Both the position numbers and the translations under genes were made by a program. DNA of 64,000 nucleotides from Leuconostoc holzapfelii (GTDB lineage Bacteria > Bacillota > Bacilli > Lactobacillales > Lactobacillaceae), in NCBI RefSeq assembly GCF_012396485.1, contig NZ_JAAXPO010000004.1, forward strand, positions 1 to 64,000, given 5' to 3'. The first letter of the stretch is position 1, and every line of letters begins with the position of its first letter. Below the pieces are notes generated by a model that was not told the DNA's origin, did no database searches, and saw nothing but the letters and a program-made list of their open reading frames with translations. Positions 37,128 through 46,989 of this stretch are shown here, piece by piece.

Positions 37128-37607
37128 TTACTTATGATAAGGTGAGCCCTGTTGAATCATAAATGCACGATAAACTTGTTCAACCAAAACGAGTCGCATG
37201 AGTTGGTGTGGTAACGTAAGTAACCCAAAACTCATCTTCATATCCGCGCGTTGCTTGACGGCTGGATCCAGCCCTAATGACCCACCAATGATGAAGGTAA
37301 TATCTGAATAACCATCCAATGCAACCGTGGCAAGTTTTTGGGCAAAAGCCTCCGAAGCGAGCTGCTTGCCTTCGATGGCTAAGACAATCACATAATCGCG
37401 CGCGCCAATTTTTTCCTGAATGCGCGCCCCTTCCTTAGCCAAAATTTGTTGATTCTGCGCTTCGCTGGCCTTATCTGGTGTCTTCTCATCGGCTAATTCA
37501 ATGATTTCTGTTTTTGCAAAACGCGATAAACGCTTCGTATATTCCGCAATTCCCGCTTTAAGATAATCTTCTTTTAACTTCCCGACTGTTATTAATTTAA
37601 TGTTCAT
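37128..37607 (-). CDS. rlmH: 23S rRNA pseudouridine-1915 N3-methyltransferase
   Basis: A 159-residue SPOUT methyltransferase. The C-terminal knot is visible in [20 protein letters not shown] (about 98-117), and it ends with the conserved [19 protein letters not shown]. It methylates pseudouridine 1915 in helix 69 of 23S rRNA. ATG 37607 matches the family N-terminus [13 protein letters not shown]. In Firmicutes it is the last gene of the walRK-htrA-rlmH neighbourhood. Confidence 0.96.
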   Translation of the reverse strand: MNIKLITVGKLKEDYLKAGIAEYTKRLSRFAKTEIIELADEKTPDKASEAQNQQILAKEGARIQEKIGARDYVIVLAIEGKQLASEAFAQKLATVALDGYSDITFIIGGSLGLDPAVKQRADMKMSFGLLTLPHQLMRLVLVEQVYRAFMIQQGSPYHK

Positions 37608-37673
37608 GATATTCACCAACTTTATATATTTTTAATCTTTTTTATCACAATGCAAACATTTGTCTGCATGAAC

Positions 37674-38173
37674 TTATCCACAGTTATGCACACGAACAGC
37701 TGAAATAACACCGCGCAATAAGCTTATTATACCAGCATTCTGCTTGTTCGCATCCTTTTTTATCCACAATTTTAGACCAATTTTTGCAAAAATGTGGATA
37801 ACTTTTTCCACGCCTCATATGCCGTTTTTGGACAAGTATTGTCCCATGTTGCTGACTTTATCCACAGTTTGCCACCTTTTTATCCACAATTGTGGATAAG
37901 CACATTTGTTCCCTTAATGTTCCGCTAAAATCCAGACCGAATGTTCCTTTTTTATCCATAGTCCCTTAAATTTGTGTCATAGTTATTCAAATGACGGACA
38001 AAAACCGGACATTAACCCGACGCCTGCCATTCGGATAAAATATTTACAAAAACGCGACTCAAATCTGGCGGGTTTACTGCCTTTTAACTAAAAATTAAAT
38101 ATTACAGTGAGTTTTCAACACTGACCCTTTGACTTATCCACATTTTATTGACTTTTGCACCTATTTATCAACA
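37674..38173. repeat. Cluster of DnaA boxes between rlmH and htrA
   Basis: The 653-base gap between rlmH and htrA encodes nothing credible. It holds seven perfect TTATCCACA boxes: plus strand at 37674, 37760, 37858, 37880 and 38134; minus strand at 37793-37801 and 37891-37899. Two of them form the exact 20-bp palindrome TTATCCACAATTGTGGATAA (37880-37899). Near matches TTATCCATA (37952-37960) and TTATCAACA (38165-38173) add to the set. An AT-rich stretch (38086-38105) lies inside. This looks like an origin or a DnaA-titration/regulation site. The rest of the gap is unremarkable. Confidence 0.85.
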
Positions 38174-38240
38174 TTTTCAGCAGGTTTTTCAACATTTTTC
38201 AGAAAATTCACGACCAGCCAATTGTAACAATTTTGTCAAG

Positions 38241-38267
38241 AAAAAAAGCTAACTGACATGTTAGCTT
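38241..38267 (-). terminator. htrA terminator overlapping the stop codon
   Basis: AGCTAAC-ATGTCA-GTTAGCT followed by seven T on the minus strand; the first arm contains the htrA stop codon. Confidence 0.88.
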
Positions 38268-39400
38268 GCGAGTTTTTGGGTCAATTTTACCTTAACGGTC
38301 TTTTTTTCGGCTTGGTGATAGTACGTCAATGTCACCGTATCGTTCAGATTATGCTTGTATAATTCTTCGCGTAAATCTGCTTGCCCGTTGACTGTCTTGC
38401 CGTCAATACCTGTAATAACGTCATATTTTTTCAAGCCTGCCTTATCCGCTGGGCCGTTTGGCGTCAAGCTCATCACCACAACACCACCCGTCACTGTTTC
38501 TGGGATCTTTAACAAGGATTTTTGATCATCAACAGTCACTGCGGACAACTCCACCAATCCAATACCAATTGCGGGACGCGTAACTTGGCCATCTTTCACC
38601 AGCTTGTTCACAATATCAACCACCTGATCTGATGGAATTGCAAAGCCCATTCCCTCAACACTGGTGCCAGATGATGATGTTGAGAGCTTCATGGAGTTAA
38701 TCCCAATGACTTGTCCTGCAAAGTTGACCAGCGGGCCACCTGAGTTACCAGGGTTAATCGCCGCATCAGTTTGAATAACCGTTGACCCACCATAATTTTG
38801 CCCATTTTCAGAAGAAGCTTCAACTAACCGTTTTTTAGCTGAAATAATCCCTTCCGTTACGGAGGAAGCATACTGCGACCCTAGCGGTGAACCAATAGCT
38901 AACACCTTTTGTCCGACTTGAATCTTGTTTGAGTCACCAAACGCAGCTGTCGTAGTGACTTTTGATGGGTCAATTTTCAACACGGCCAAATCTGTCATCG
39001 CATCTTTTCCAACCAGCGTAGCGCTGACTTTCTGCCCATCATGCAACATAACTTGAATCTGTGCTGCGCCATTGATAACGTGGTTATTGGTCACGATATA
39101 GGCACCATCCCCAGCCTTTTTATAAATCACGCCAGACCCTTCAGACGCTTCTTGAAAGGCGTCTTTCCCAGTTTGAGAAAAGTTCAAAACTGAGACCACT
39201 GCATCTGACACTTTGTTATAAGCTGAAGTCGCCGTGGTGTCTGCAGCAATTGGGGTGGTCTTTACCGCATTGGTCGCCACTTTTTGGTGTGTGGCTTGCA
39301 TATCTTCAATGCCCCGTTGTCCATACAACATCGCACCGCCACCAATAACACCCGCAACTGCGCCGGTTAAAATAACTTTTGTTAATGATTTATCTGCCAT
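38261..39400 (-). CDS. htrA: Membrane-anchored serine protease HtrA/DegP
   Basis: A 379-residue trypsin-like protease. One membrane helix at about 7-26 anchors it with the protease outside. The triad is seen as His in VTNNHVING, Asp in MTDLAVLKID and Ser in NPGNSGGPL. A single PDZ domain follows (about 280-375). It degrades misfolded exported proteins. ATG 39400 is taken, behind GGGTGAAA; a GTG three codons upstream is in frame. In many relatives walJ sits just upstream, but here htrA follows walI directly. Confidence 0.96.
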   Translation of the reverse strand: MADKSLTKVILTGAVAGVIGGGAMLYGQRGIEDMQATHQKVATNAVKTTPIAADTTATSAYNKVSDAVVSVLNFSQTGKDAFQEASEGSGVIYKKAGDGAYIVTNNHVINGAAQIQVMLHDGQKVSATLVGKDAMTDLAVLKIDPSKVTTTAAFGDSNKIQVGQKVLAIGSPLGSQYASSVTEGIISAKKRLVEASSENGQNYGGSTVIQTDAAINPGNSGGPLVNFAGQVIGINSMKLSTSSSGTSVEGMGFAIPSDQVVDIVNKLVKDGQVTRPAIGIGLVELSAVTVDDQKSLLKIPETVTGGVVVMSLTPNGPADKAGLKKYDVITGIDGKTVNGQADLREELYKHNLNDTVTLTYYHQAEKKTVKVKLTQKLAS

Positions 39401-39462
39401 ATGTTTCACCCATCTCTTGATTGTTTATTAGTTTACCGAGTGTAAATTAATATTAAATTAAA

Positions 39463-40239
39463 TTAGGTCGATAAATTGTCGCCAGTAAACGCATTGATCT
39501 TCAAAATGTATTTTTCATGGCCACTATACGCCTCAAAGGCCCATACTGGTAAATAAATATCATACCCATTGACACTGAGCGTCTTATCGTAATATAAGCC
39601 ACCAGCCGATAATCGATCCCCACTGTCAATTTCATTATAACGATACAAATCAACAATCGCTTCTTCTTCTGAAATTAGTGGCCGGTCATCACGTAACTTC
39701 TGGCTATGAATCAATTGCCTTTTCACGACGCGTATTGGCTTGTCATTTTTATCATACTGAAAAACCATGGTCCCAGCGTCCGTCATCACAGGCAGCCCAT
39801 TGAGCTGTTGTGAGTAAACTTTATCCCCATTTGTTTTATTCGCCGTTAAAATCGGGTTCAAGCGATACCCAGCCGCCTTAGCGATACCGGCTGGCGTCAG
39901 ACTGACTAGTTTATTGTCATCTTTTTCCATCAGGCGGTTGGTTTTAAACTCCGCAACAAGTGACTCGTTGTCTCCCGCTGCCGTCACAGTTAAATCCTCT
40001 GGCAACGCCGTAATCGCTTGCTTATCAGCATGCTGAGCAGCCAGATAACTTTTGTATCTAATGGTGGTGCTGTAGCGTGTTAGCTTAATATTTTGCTTGC
40101 GCATTTCTGAGATAATACTGGCATTTGCGTCCGCAACTTGATTTGGCGTCACTCGGCCTGCTTGCCACCAATTAAACAGAAAAATATCGAGCAAGATAAA
40201 CAAGACTAACATTAACACTTTCAGGCGTTTAAACTGCAT
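39463..40239 (-). CDS. walI: WalK accessory protein WalI (YycI)
   Basis: A 258-residue bitopic protein: one N-terminal membrane helix (about 7-25) and an extracellular YycI domain ending VWAFEAYSGHEKYILKINAFTG. With WalH it forms a membrane complex with the WalK kinase and adjusts its activity. It starts 12 bases after walH, behind AAGGAGA. Confidence 0.9.
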   Translation of the reverse strand: MQFKRLKVLMLVLFILLDIFLFNWWQAGRVTPNQVADANASIISEMRKQNIKLTRYSTTIRYKSYLAAQHADKQAITALPEDLTVTAAGDNESLVAEFKTNRLMEKDDNKLVSLTPAGIAKAAGYRLNPILTANKTNGDKVYSQQLNGLPVMTDAGTMVFQYDKNDKPIRVVKRQLIHSQKLRDDRPLISEEEAIVDLYRYNEIDSGDRLSAGGLYYDKTLSVNGYDIYLPVWAFEAYSGHEKYILKINAFTGDNLST

Positions 40240-40251
40240 CGTCTTCTCCTT

Positions 40252-41580
40252 TTAATTTGTCGGTGATGCTTGGCCCGTGCGTTTGGCCAAATAGCCATCA
40301 ACACTTTGCCAGCCGTCTGATGTTTCAATCATCCAAGTTGGCACCATATTGACAGCGGCTTGACTTTCCTTACTAATCAACCATTCATAACCCGGTGTAA
40401 TAAAGTCATAATCGCTAGGCTTCACCCCGGCAGCTTCTAACTGCTTCAATACGTCGTCTGTGGCTGGTAGCGTCACATCTGGTTGCTGATTAGGCACTGG
40501 CACGCCAAGTTCATTGAGTGAGTAGGTGCTGGTTTGACGCCCATCTGCTGCCATATCGATATGAATGGCACCACTTTCAGATTGGAAATATACAGGAAAG
40601 CCTTCAACATAAGTCCGGTAGGTCACTTGCTGGCCCCCAGCCTGTGCTTCATAAAATCTGGTGTCATTCAAATTCAGTTGCAACAAGTTCATCTGCGCAA
40701 AACTCAGATTCAAACGATCCAAGTAAGATTTGGGTAACTTGTTCTTGGTGCTATGATCTTCAAACGTGACCGTTTCCCAATCTGGATCATAAGTTACCGT
40801 TTGGTGATTTAACTTATTCGTGTAGACTGTTTTATCACCCGCTTGCGAAATCACTAATTGATTTAAGGTCCCTAACAAAGCCGAAACATACGTTTTCGGA
40901 TCGCGACGATTGACCAAATACGAATAGACCGGTAATTTGAAAGGTTGCGTATAACGTAACATCGCTTGGCCTTGATAGGTCTTAAAATTCACTACGGCAC
41001 TTTTAGGCAACTGATTCACCCAACGCCACACTTTATTATTGTTGAGTTTATTCACTTTCACAGACATGATTTGTCTTTTTTGTGTGTTTACAAAATAGCC
41101 GTTATGTGAATTATCCATCGCCAGCACAAAGTAATTGAAGTTAAAGGACTGAGGATCAACCTGTTGACTATATCGCATATTAAAATAGGCCAATGGCACC
41201 ACATCTGGATAGCGTAAGGTAAACGAGGACTTTAAGCGTAGCACTTTCTCAATTTGTTCGGTGCTGACGGTTTCGGTTTGTGCATCAGAAAAGTCTGCTG
41301 ACGTCAACGCATTCTTGATATCTTTCACGTTCACCGCATCCGTCTTCAATATCACATTTTGTTGCCCACTGGCTTGAGTCACCACGTATTGTGTTGGTCG
41401 AAAGACTTTTAACAATTGTTGATCGGACTGCTGCGCCACCGCTTGACTTGGCGCTTCGGCTTGGCCAAATGACTTAAACGTAAAACCGGTCAAGATAACG
41501 GATATGCCAATGGCCAAGACTAACAGCAAATTCAAAATGGTATGCTGCACAAAAAAATTTTTATTCCGCATCCCAATCAT
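40252..41580 (-). CDS. walH: WalK accessory protein WalH (YycH)
   Basis: A 442-residue bitopic protein with a membrane helix at about 14-34 and a large extracellular YycH domain. It regulates WalK together with WalI. Its start lies inside walK (20-base overlap), showing that the operon is walR-walK-walH-walI. Confidence 0.9.
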   Translation of the reverse strand: MIGMRNKNFFVQHTILNLLLVLAIGISVILTGFTFKSFGQAEAPSQAVAQQSDQQLLKVFRPTQYVVTQASGQQNVILKTDAVNVKDIKNALTSADFSDAQTETVSTEQIEKVLRLKSSFTLRYPDVVPLAYFNMRYSQQVDPQSFNFNYFVLAMDNSHNGYFVNTQKRQIMSVKVNKLNNNKVWRWVNQLPKSAVVNFKTYQGQAMLRYTQPFKLPVYSYLVNRRDPKTYVSALLGTLNQLVISQAGDKTVYTNKLNHQTVTYDPDWETVTFEDHSTKNKLPKSYLDRLNLSFAQMNLLQLNLNDTRFYEAQAGGQQVTYRTYVEGFPVYFQSESGAIHIDMAADGRQTSTYSLNELGVPVPNQQPDVTLPATDDVLKQLEAAGVKPSDYDFITPGYEWLISKESQAAVNMVPTWMIETSDGWQSVDGYLAKRTGQASPTN

Positions 41581-43432
41581 CCTCCTCTAGCTCAGCATCA
41601 TCGACATACGCCAAGGAAATATAGAAGGTTGAACCTTTATTCTCAACTGAATCAACCCAGATACGGCCGTTAAACTTTTCAACCACTTCTTTGGAAATCG
41701 CTAACCCTAAGCCTGTCCCCCCTTGGGCGCGTGAACGCGACTTATCCACGCGGAAGAAACGATTGAAAATATTGTCCAAATCTTTTCTGGGAATCCCGAG
41801 TCCCTGATCTGAAATACTGAGAATGGCCCGTGTTTTGGTTTTGATTAATCGTGCGGTAATGGTCCCACCATCAGGTGAATACTTGACCGCATTGTTCATT
41901 ATGTTATCTAGCACCTGCGTAAACTTATCAGGGTCAACTTCTACCCACACATCTTCATGCGTAAATTCACGTTTGATATTATAACTTTTATTGGGCGTAT
42001 CGGCGTTTTTCGCATCATTTTCGATAATCATGTCAAACCGATTTAATACAAAGTTGAACAGACTATTTAAATTCACGACTTCAAGTTTCACATCCATCGT
42101 GCCTTGATCCAAGCGCGATAATTCCAATAAATCATTAATCATTCGAATCATGCGCTGGGTTTCATCTTGGACAACACCCAAAAAGTTTTTCGCCATATCC
42201 GGATCGTCAATGGCACCTTCAGCTAGTGCATCGACATACGAGCGCACTGATGTGAGCGGTGTCCGTAATTCATGGGACACATTCGACACAAACATTCGGC
42301 GTTCGGAATCAATCCGCTGTTGTTCGGTGATATCATGTAAGACCACCACCAAACCAGAAATAAAACCAGACTGCCGCTTAATCAAAGATACGTAAGCCTG
42401 GACAAGTACTTCTTTACCCGAATCAGATAAATCGACCTGAAAATCATCTAGATTTTCCAACATGTCGCGTAATGTCCGCTTCCCGCGTAAATGGAGCAAA
42501 TCAACCACGTGTTGCCCAATGGCAGTCTCACGATCTACCCCGACAAAATCAGCCGCGGCTTGGTTAATAATCGTCACCTCGCCACGACGATTAGCTGCCA
42601 AGACGCCATCGGCCATGTGAGTCAGCACCGAATCCAAACGATTGCGCTCAGCGTTCACAGTCTCTGTAGACTCTTCAACACGGGTTGACAATTCGTTAAC
42701 AGACTGTGCCAAATGCCCAAGTTCATCTGCGCCATAAATATGATTGACCATGGAATAGTCACCACTGGCAATTTTGGTTGTCTGTTCATCGATTTGTTCA
42801 ATGGGTCGTGTGAGGGTGTGGGCCAAAAACAACGCCAAACCAATGCTGGCGACTAAAGCAATCAAGCCGGCAATAATAAAGAGCTGCATCACACTATTGA
42901 CATGCTGATAGACCGGTGCCAAACTCGCTTTGACGACAATGACGCCCGTCACATCACTCACATGCCCTGAACTAATCCCAAGCGGCGTCGTCAGTAATTC
43001 CTTACGCTCGCCATTATCATTAATCATGCGTGACTTTAAAAACGACTGATCACCAGCTATGGCTTTTTGCGCATTTAAATCCGTTGTTTTCTGACCAATC
43101 GTTTGCTGACCTGAGACCGACAATGTGCCTCGGATGGTGCCGGTGCGGTCAATCACCTGCGCTTCTTGTAAATTGCCATTATTGAGACCAGATAAAACAT
43201 CTTGAATGGCATGATTACCCGCATCGGTGTCAGGATTTTTTAAGGCGGTGGTGATTTGATCTGTCACATACTTTGGCAAGGTAATTTGTTGCTGAAAAGT
43301 GGCAAGGTTTTGTTGTTCAATTTGACGTACAAAAAACGCACCCAAAAGTTCGAGTGCGATAATCATTAGCAACACAAAAACAAGGGTGATGCGAAAGCGA
43401 ATTGATTTAAAAAAGTTAATCGTACTGTTCAT
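41561..43432 (-). CDS. walK: Cell-wall sensor histidine kinase WalK (VicK)
   Basis: A 623-residue kinase: membrane helix about 13-33, an extracellular PAS-like domain, a second helix about 182-205, then HAMP, PAS (about 270-370), HisKA with the phospho-acceptor in NVSHELRTPLTS, and HATPase with N, G1 (DQGLGIP) and G2 (GTGLGLAI) boxes. It is essential in most Firmicutes and controls wall hydrolases. The AGGAG (43456-43460) is 23 bases from the ATG, with a GACGT-CAA-ACGTC hairpin between, so the folded distance is about 10 bases. Confidence 0.96.
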   Translation of the reverse strand: MNSTINFFKSIRFRITLVFVLLMIIALELLGAFFVRQIEQQNLATFQQQITLPKYVTDQITTALKNPDTDAGNHAIQDVLSGLNNGNLQEAQVIDRTGTIRGTLSVSGQQTIGQKTTDLNAQKAIAGDQSFLKSRMINDNGERKELLTTPLGISSGHVSDVTGVIVVKASLAPVYQHVNSVMQLFIIAGLIALVASIGLALFLAHTLTRPIEQIDEQTTKIASGDYSMVNHIYGADELGHLAQSVNELSTRVEESTETVNAERNRLDSVLTHMADGVLAANRRGEVTIINQAAADFVGVDRETAIGQHVVDLLHLRGKRTLRDMLENLDDFQVDLSDSGKEVLVQAYVSLIKRQSGFISGLVVVLHDITEQQRIDSERRMFVSNVSHELRTPLTSVRSYVDALAEGAIDDPDMAKNFLGVVQDETQRMIRMINDLLELSRLDQGTMDVKLEVVNLNSLFNFVLNRFDMIIENDAKNADTPNKSYNIKREFTHEDVWVEVDPDKFTQVLDNIMNNAVKYSPDGGTITARLIKTKTRAILSISDQGLGIPRKDLDNIFNRFFRVDKSRSRAQGGTGLGLAISKEVVEKFNGRIWVDSVENKGSTFYISLAYVDDAELEEDDWDAE

Positions 43433-43526
43433 AGTTACTGACGTTTGACGTCTGTCTCCTTGCTATTACGCAACCACCCTGGCCTTGTCGCAGCAAAATA
43501 ACTCGCACGAGATACGATCATGCTGT

Positions 43527-44234
43527 TCACTCCGCTTCAGGGCGTAGGTAATAACCAACACCGCGACGTGTCGCAAGCCAATTGGGGTGACTTGGGTTGT
43601 CTTCAATTTTTTCACGCAAACGACGCACGGTCACATCAACTGTGCGGACATCGCCAAAGTAGTCATAGCCCCAGACTTGTTGCAACAAATGTTCACGTGT
43701 CATCACTTGTCCAATGTGTTGGGCGAGATAGTATAACAACTCAAATTCTCGATGGGTTAATTCAATATCTTGTCCCGACTTTGAAACCATATAAGCCTGA
43801 GGATGAATCGTTAAATCACCTAGCTCAATATCTTCAGTGTTGACCACCGTTTCATCAGTATGTTGCGCCACTGCCTTACGACTGCGTAAATTAGCTTTGA
43901 CGCGTGCCACCAATTCACGGTTTGAAAATGGTTTCGTCACGTAGTCATCAGCACCCATTTCAAGGCCTAGCACTTTATCGATTTCAGAATCTTTGGCGGT
44001 GACCATAATGACTGGCACTTCTGATTTTGAACGAATTTGGCGTAAGACTTCTACCCCATCAATTTCAGGCAACATTTGGTCTAACAAAACAAGATCTGGC
44101 TTCTCGTCATTAAACAGCGTCAAGGCCTCCTGACCGTCAGCTGCCGTGACCACATCATAGCCCTCTTTTGTTAAATTAAATTTTATGATATCTGAGATTG
44201 GTTTCTCGTCATCCACAACCAAAATTTTACTCAT
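43527..44234 (-). CDS. walR: Response regulator WalR (VicR)
   Basis: A 235-residue OmpR-family regulator. The receiver domain starts [14 protein letters not shown], with the phospho-accepting Asp in [10 protein letters not shown] and Lys in VTKPF. The winged-helix DNA-binding domain ends with [15 protein letters not shown]. It controls genes of wall turnover. ATG 44234 follows GGAGCATGTCC; in-frame ATGs up to 44249 are less well placed. walK begins 94 bases downstream. Confidence 0.97.
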   Translation of the reverse strand: MSKILVVDDEKPISDIIKFNLTKEGYDVVTAADGQEALTLFNDEKPDLVLLDQMLPEIDGVEVLRQIRSKSEVPVIMVTAKDSEIDKVLGLEMGADDYVTKPFSNRELVARVKANLRSRKAVAQHTDETVVNTEDIELGDLTIHPQAYMVSKSGQDIELTHREFELLYYLAQHIGQVMTREHLLQQVWGYDYFGDVRTVDVTVRRLREKIEDNPSHPNWLATRRGVGYYLRPEAE

Positions 44235-44276
44235 GGACATGCTCCTCACGCGTCTTTACTAGTTTATTTATCTTTA

Positions 44277-44304
44277 AGTATATCATTTTTATGCCATTTT
44301 GTAA
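44277..44304 (-). promoter_or_regulatory. walRKHI promoter
   Basis: TTACAA (44299-44304), 16-base spacer, TATACT (44277-44282) on the minus strand. Confidence 0.68.
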
Positions 44305-44314
44305 TATATTGCAC

Positions 44315-44339
44315 AAAAAAAGCCGAATAATCGACTTTT
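44315..44339 (-). terminator. prs terminator
   Basis: AAAAGTCGA-TTAT-TCGGCTTTT with a T run on the minus strand, between prs and walR. It abuts the walR promoter. Confidence 0.8.
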
Positions 44340-44366
44340 ATCAACCCTATCGGCAGTAACCACAGC

Positions 44367-45347
44367 TTAATGCGACCGACGATGGAAACGGTTTTTAAAT
44401 AGTGATGAGATCGCTTCATTGTTACTGATACGACGAATCGCTTCACCAATCAATTCACCCACTGAAACAATTTCTAATTTATCAAACTTCTTATCTTCTG
44501 GTAAGTTGATTGAATCTGTCAAAATCACCTTAGTAAACGCGGAGTTTTGGAGGCGTTCTACTGCTGGACCTGAGAACACAGCATGCGACGCGACAACATA
44601 GACTTCTTTAGCCCCATTTTCCATAATCAATTGGGCGCCTTGCGTAATCGTGCCAGCCGTATCAATCATGTCATCAATCATGATAGCTGTCTTACCTTGT
44701 ACGTCACCAACAATGCTACCGACTTCCGCCACGTTTGGCTTTGGTCGACGCTTATCAATCACGGCCACCGGTGCTTCTAATTCCAACATGTTGTTCAAAT
44801 TACGCGCGCGGGTCATACCGCCGTGATCCGGTGATACCACCACCGCATTTTTCTTATCTGCAATACCAGACTCAATCAAATAATCTGCTAACAACGGGGC
44901 CCCCTGCAAATGATCCATTGGAATATCGAAGAAGCCTTGGATTTGGGCCGCATGTAAATCAAGGGCCAAAACACGCGTTGCCCCTGCACGTTCCAACATG
45001 TTAGCCACAAGCTTAGCAGTAATTGGTTCGCGTGAACGTGCCTTACGGTCTTGACGCGCGTAGCCGTAATAAGGCAACACGACATTAATTTGGTTCGCTG
45101 ACGCACGACGTAGTGCGTCAATCATAATCAACAATTCCATCAAGTTATCGTTGACTGGGGCAGCAGTTGATTGGATAACAAAAACGTTATCCCCACGAAT
45201 GCTTTCCTCAATGTTAATCTGTACTTCACCATCCGCAAAGCGCTTCACAGATATTTCACTCAAAGGCACACCCACAGATTCAGCAATCTTTTGTGCGAGT
45301 GGTTCATTTGAACTTAAAGAAAACAGTTTCAGTTTAGGTTCTGGCAT
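44367..45347 (-). CDS. prs: Ribose-phosphate pyrophosphokinase
   Basis: A 326-residue PRPP synthetase that makes 5-phosphoribosyl diphosphate from ribose 5-phosphate and ATP for purine, pyrimidine, NAD, His and Trp synthesis. The PRPP-binding signature [12 protein letters not shown] is at about 220-231 and the flexible [14 protein letters not shown] region at about 163-176. ATG 45347 follows TTGGAG. In many Firmicutes prs follows glmU; here it is on its own next to walR. Confidence 0.96.
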   Translation of the reverse strand: MPEPKLKLFSLSSNEPLAQKIAESVGVPLSEISVKRFADGEVQINIEESIRGDNVFVIQSTAAPVNDNLMELLIMIDALRRASANQINVVLPYYGYARQDRKARSREPITAKLVANMLERAGATRVLALDLHAAQIQGFFDIPMDHLQGAPLLADYLIESGIADKKNAVVVSPDHGGMTRARNLNNMLELEAPVAVIDKRRPKPNVAEVGSIVGDVQGKTAIMIDDMIDTAGTITQGAQLIMENGAKEVYVVASHAVFSGPAVERLQNSAFTKVILTDSINLPEDKKFDKLEIVSVGELIGEAIRRISNNEAISSLFKNRFHRRSH

Positions 45348-45445
45348 GTTTGGCTCCAAATGTTTTATGTAAATTTAATGTCCCTGTTTATTTTATCAAA
45401 AAAAAGGCATAAAAGCCACCAGCCGTCAACCGAATGTACGGGATT

Positions 45446-45479
45446 AAAAAAACAGGCCCACTTGCATTATGGCCTGTTT
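45446..45479 (-). terminator. tpx terminator
   Basis: AAACAGGCC/GGCCTGTTT stem with a 12-base loop and a long T run on the minus strand. Confidence 0.88.
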
Positions 45480-45490
45480 GAAGTTAAATT

Positions 45491-45988
45491 TTAAGCTTGT
45501 AATTCGCGCAAAACACGCAAAGCATCGTCGTAATCAGGTTCTTCTGACACTTCTGGCACAACTTGTGCATAGCGCACAACACCTTCTGAATCCACAATAT
45601 AAACCGCACGAGCATCAAAGCCTTGTGACGGAATGTAAAGCTTTGTAGCGTAACCAAATGATTCTTGTTCATCAGATAGCATCCGCAAATTCTTAACGCC
45701 TTCAGCAGCACACCAATCGCTTTGTTCAGCCACAGTGTTAGTTGAGATTGTTAAGAATTGAATCCCTTCAAATTGGTCGACTGTTTGGTTAAAGTGGCGC
45801 GTTTGCAACGTGCAAGTGCCTGTATTTAAATCAGGTACCACCGAAATCAATAACAATTGCCCAACCAAGTCAGCCGTTTTAACCTTATCACCATTTTGGT
45901 CTTCCAACTTAAAGTGTGGCAAAGTTTCACCAACCTTTAAGGGTTCCCCGACAAGGGCTGTTACTTCACCTTCTAATAAAACATCCAT
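45491..45988 (-). CDS. tpx: Thiol peroxidase (Tpx)
   Basis: A 165-residue atypical two-Cys peroxiredoxin that reduces hydroperoxides using thioredoxin. The peroxidatic Cys59 is in DLNTGTCTLQTRHFN and the resolving Cys93 in AEQSDWCAAEGV, in the usual Tpx spacing. CGGAGG precedes the ATG. It is monocistronic. Confidence 0.95.
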   Translation of the reverse strand: MDVLLEGEVTALVGEPLKVGETLPHFKLEDQNGDKVKTADLVGQLLLISVVPDLNTGTCTLQTRHFNQTVDQFEGIQFLTISTNTVAEQSDWCAAEGVKNLRMLSDEQESFGYATKLYIPSQGFDARAVYIVDSEGVVRYAQVVPEVSEEPDYDDALRVLRELQA

Positions 45989-46027
45989 TTTTGCGACCTC
46001 CGCATTTATTATTTTAAGTTATGCCAC

Positions 46028-46843
46028 TTAATTGAGTACAAATTTTTCAATGGCGCGTGCCACACCAGAGTCGTTATTGCTTGCCGTTTCAAAATCAGCA
46101 ATGGCCTTGAGGCTTGGAATCGCATTGCCCATGGCAACACCCACACCCGCTTGTTCAATCATCGAATAATCATTCGCTTGATCACCAATCGCCATCGTGG
46201 CAGCATGTGGTACGCCCAGCTCATCAGCTAACGCAAGTAAGGCATGCCCCTTTGACGCTTGTCGTGCAATAAATTCAAGATTATTAGCCGTTGAACGAAT
46301 CACATTAACATGGTCACTAATGTCGGCAGGGACTGCCGCTTGGACGGCGTCCAAGGCATCACTTTCCGCATTGGCAATCGCCTTAATAAAAGCGACATTT
46401 TCCAACTCAGCTTCAGAATCAAGCACATATAATGGCAAGTTCACTAAACTATTTTCAAAGCTTGCCCAAGGATGAATGCGGTGATGCGTTGTGTACGCTG
46501 CATCATGCGATTCTACTTGCACATAGGTGTCTTGAGCGGTCATAAAGGCATTAATTTTTTGAAATTCTGATACTGCTAATGGCTGCCGATACAATGTTTT
46601 TTGCCCATCTGCGGTTTGGACCAAGCCACCGTTATAAGTAATCACATATTGATTGGCGCCGGTAATATTTAGTCCTGATAAAATATCTTGTACCCCAGGC
46701 AATGGGCGGCCTGTGGTAATCACAATTTTCACACCCTGCGCGATGGCCGCTTGAATGGCCTGCTTCACTGCGGGGGTGATTTCATGGCGATCATTGATGA
46801 GTGTGCCATCAATATCGATTGACACAATTTTAATTTCTGACAT
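46028..46843 (-). CDS. Cof-type HAD sugar phosphatase
   Basis: A 271-residue HAD hydrolase of the Cof/YidA type. Motif I is SIDIDGTLI (nucleophile and acid Asp), motif II is ITTGRP, motif III the Lys in RQASKGHAL, and motif IV GDQANDYSMI. A C2 cap domain lies between. Members dephosphorylate sugar phosphates or FMN; the substrate cannot be assigned. Confidence 0.88.
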   Translation of the reverse strand: MSEIKIVSIDIDGTLINDRHEITPAVKQAIQAAIAQGVKIVITTGRPLPGVQDILSGLNITGANQYVITYNGGLVQTADGQKTLYRQPLAVSEFQKINAFMTAQDTYVQVESHDAAYTTHHRIHPWASFENSLVNLPLYVLDSEAELENVAFIKAIANAESDALDAVQAAVPADISDHVNVIRSTANNLEFIARQASKGHALLALADELGVPHAATMAIGDQANDYSMIEQAGVGVAMGNAIPSLKAIADFETASNNDSGVARAIEKFVLN

Positions 46844-46989
46844 TTATTTACTGTCTCTACAACAACGCTACTACTCCTGTTGCCGCTTCCCTCCATTTAA
46901 AATCAGCGCGACACTAGTCATTTGCTGGTTACCTCAACCTGACGTCATGCTTAATAATATTATATCAAAGACCGCAACGACAAAACACA

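Noticed and set aside
37620-38260. DnaA-box cluster as the chromosomal oriC itself
   Set aside because: Genes on both sides run mainly on the minus strand, and the wal-dnaB-rpsF order indicates that dnaA and the origin lie to the right. I keep it as an unexplained cluster, not as the origin.
45484-45711. Alternative minus-strand frame within tpx
   Set aside because: It overlaps the intact tpx gene, with both catalytic cysteines, in another frame.
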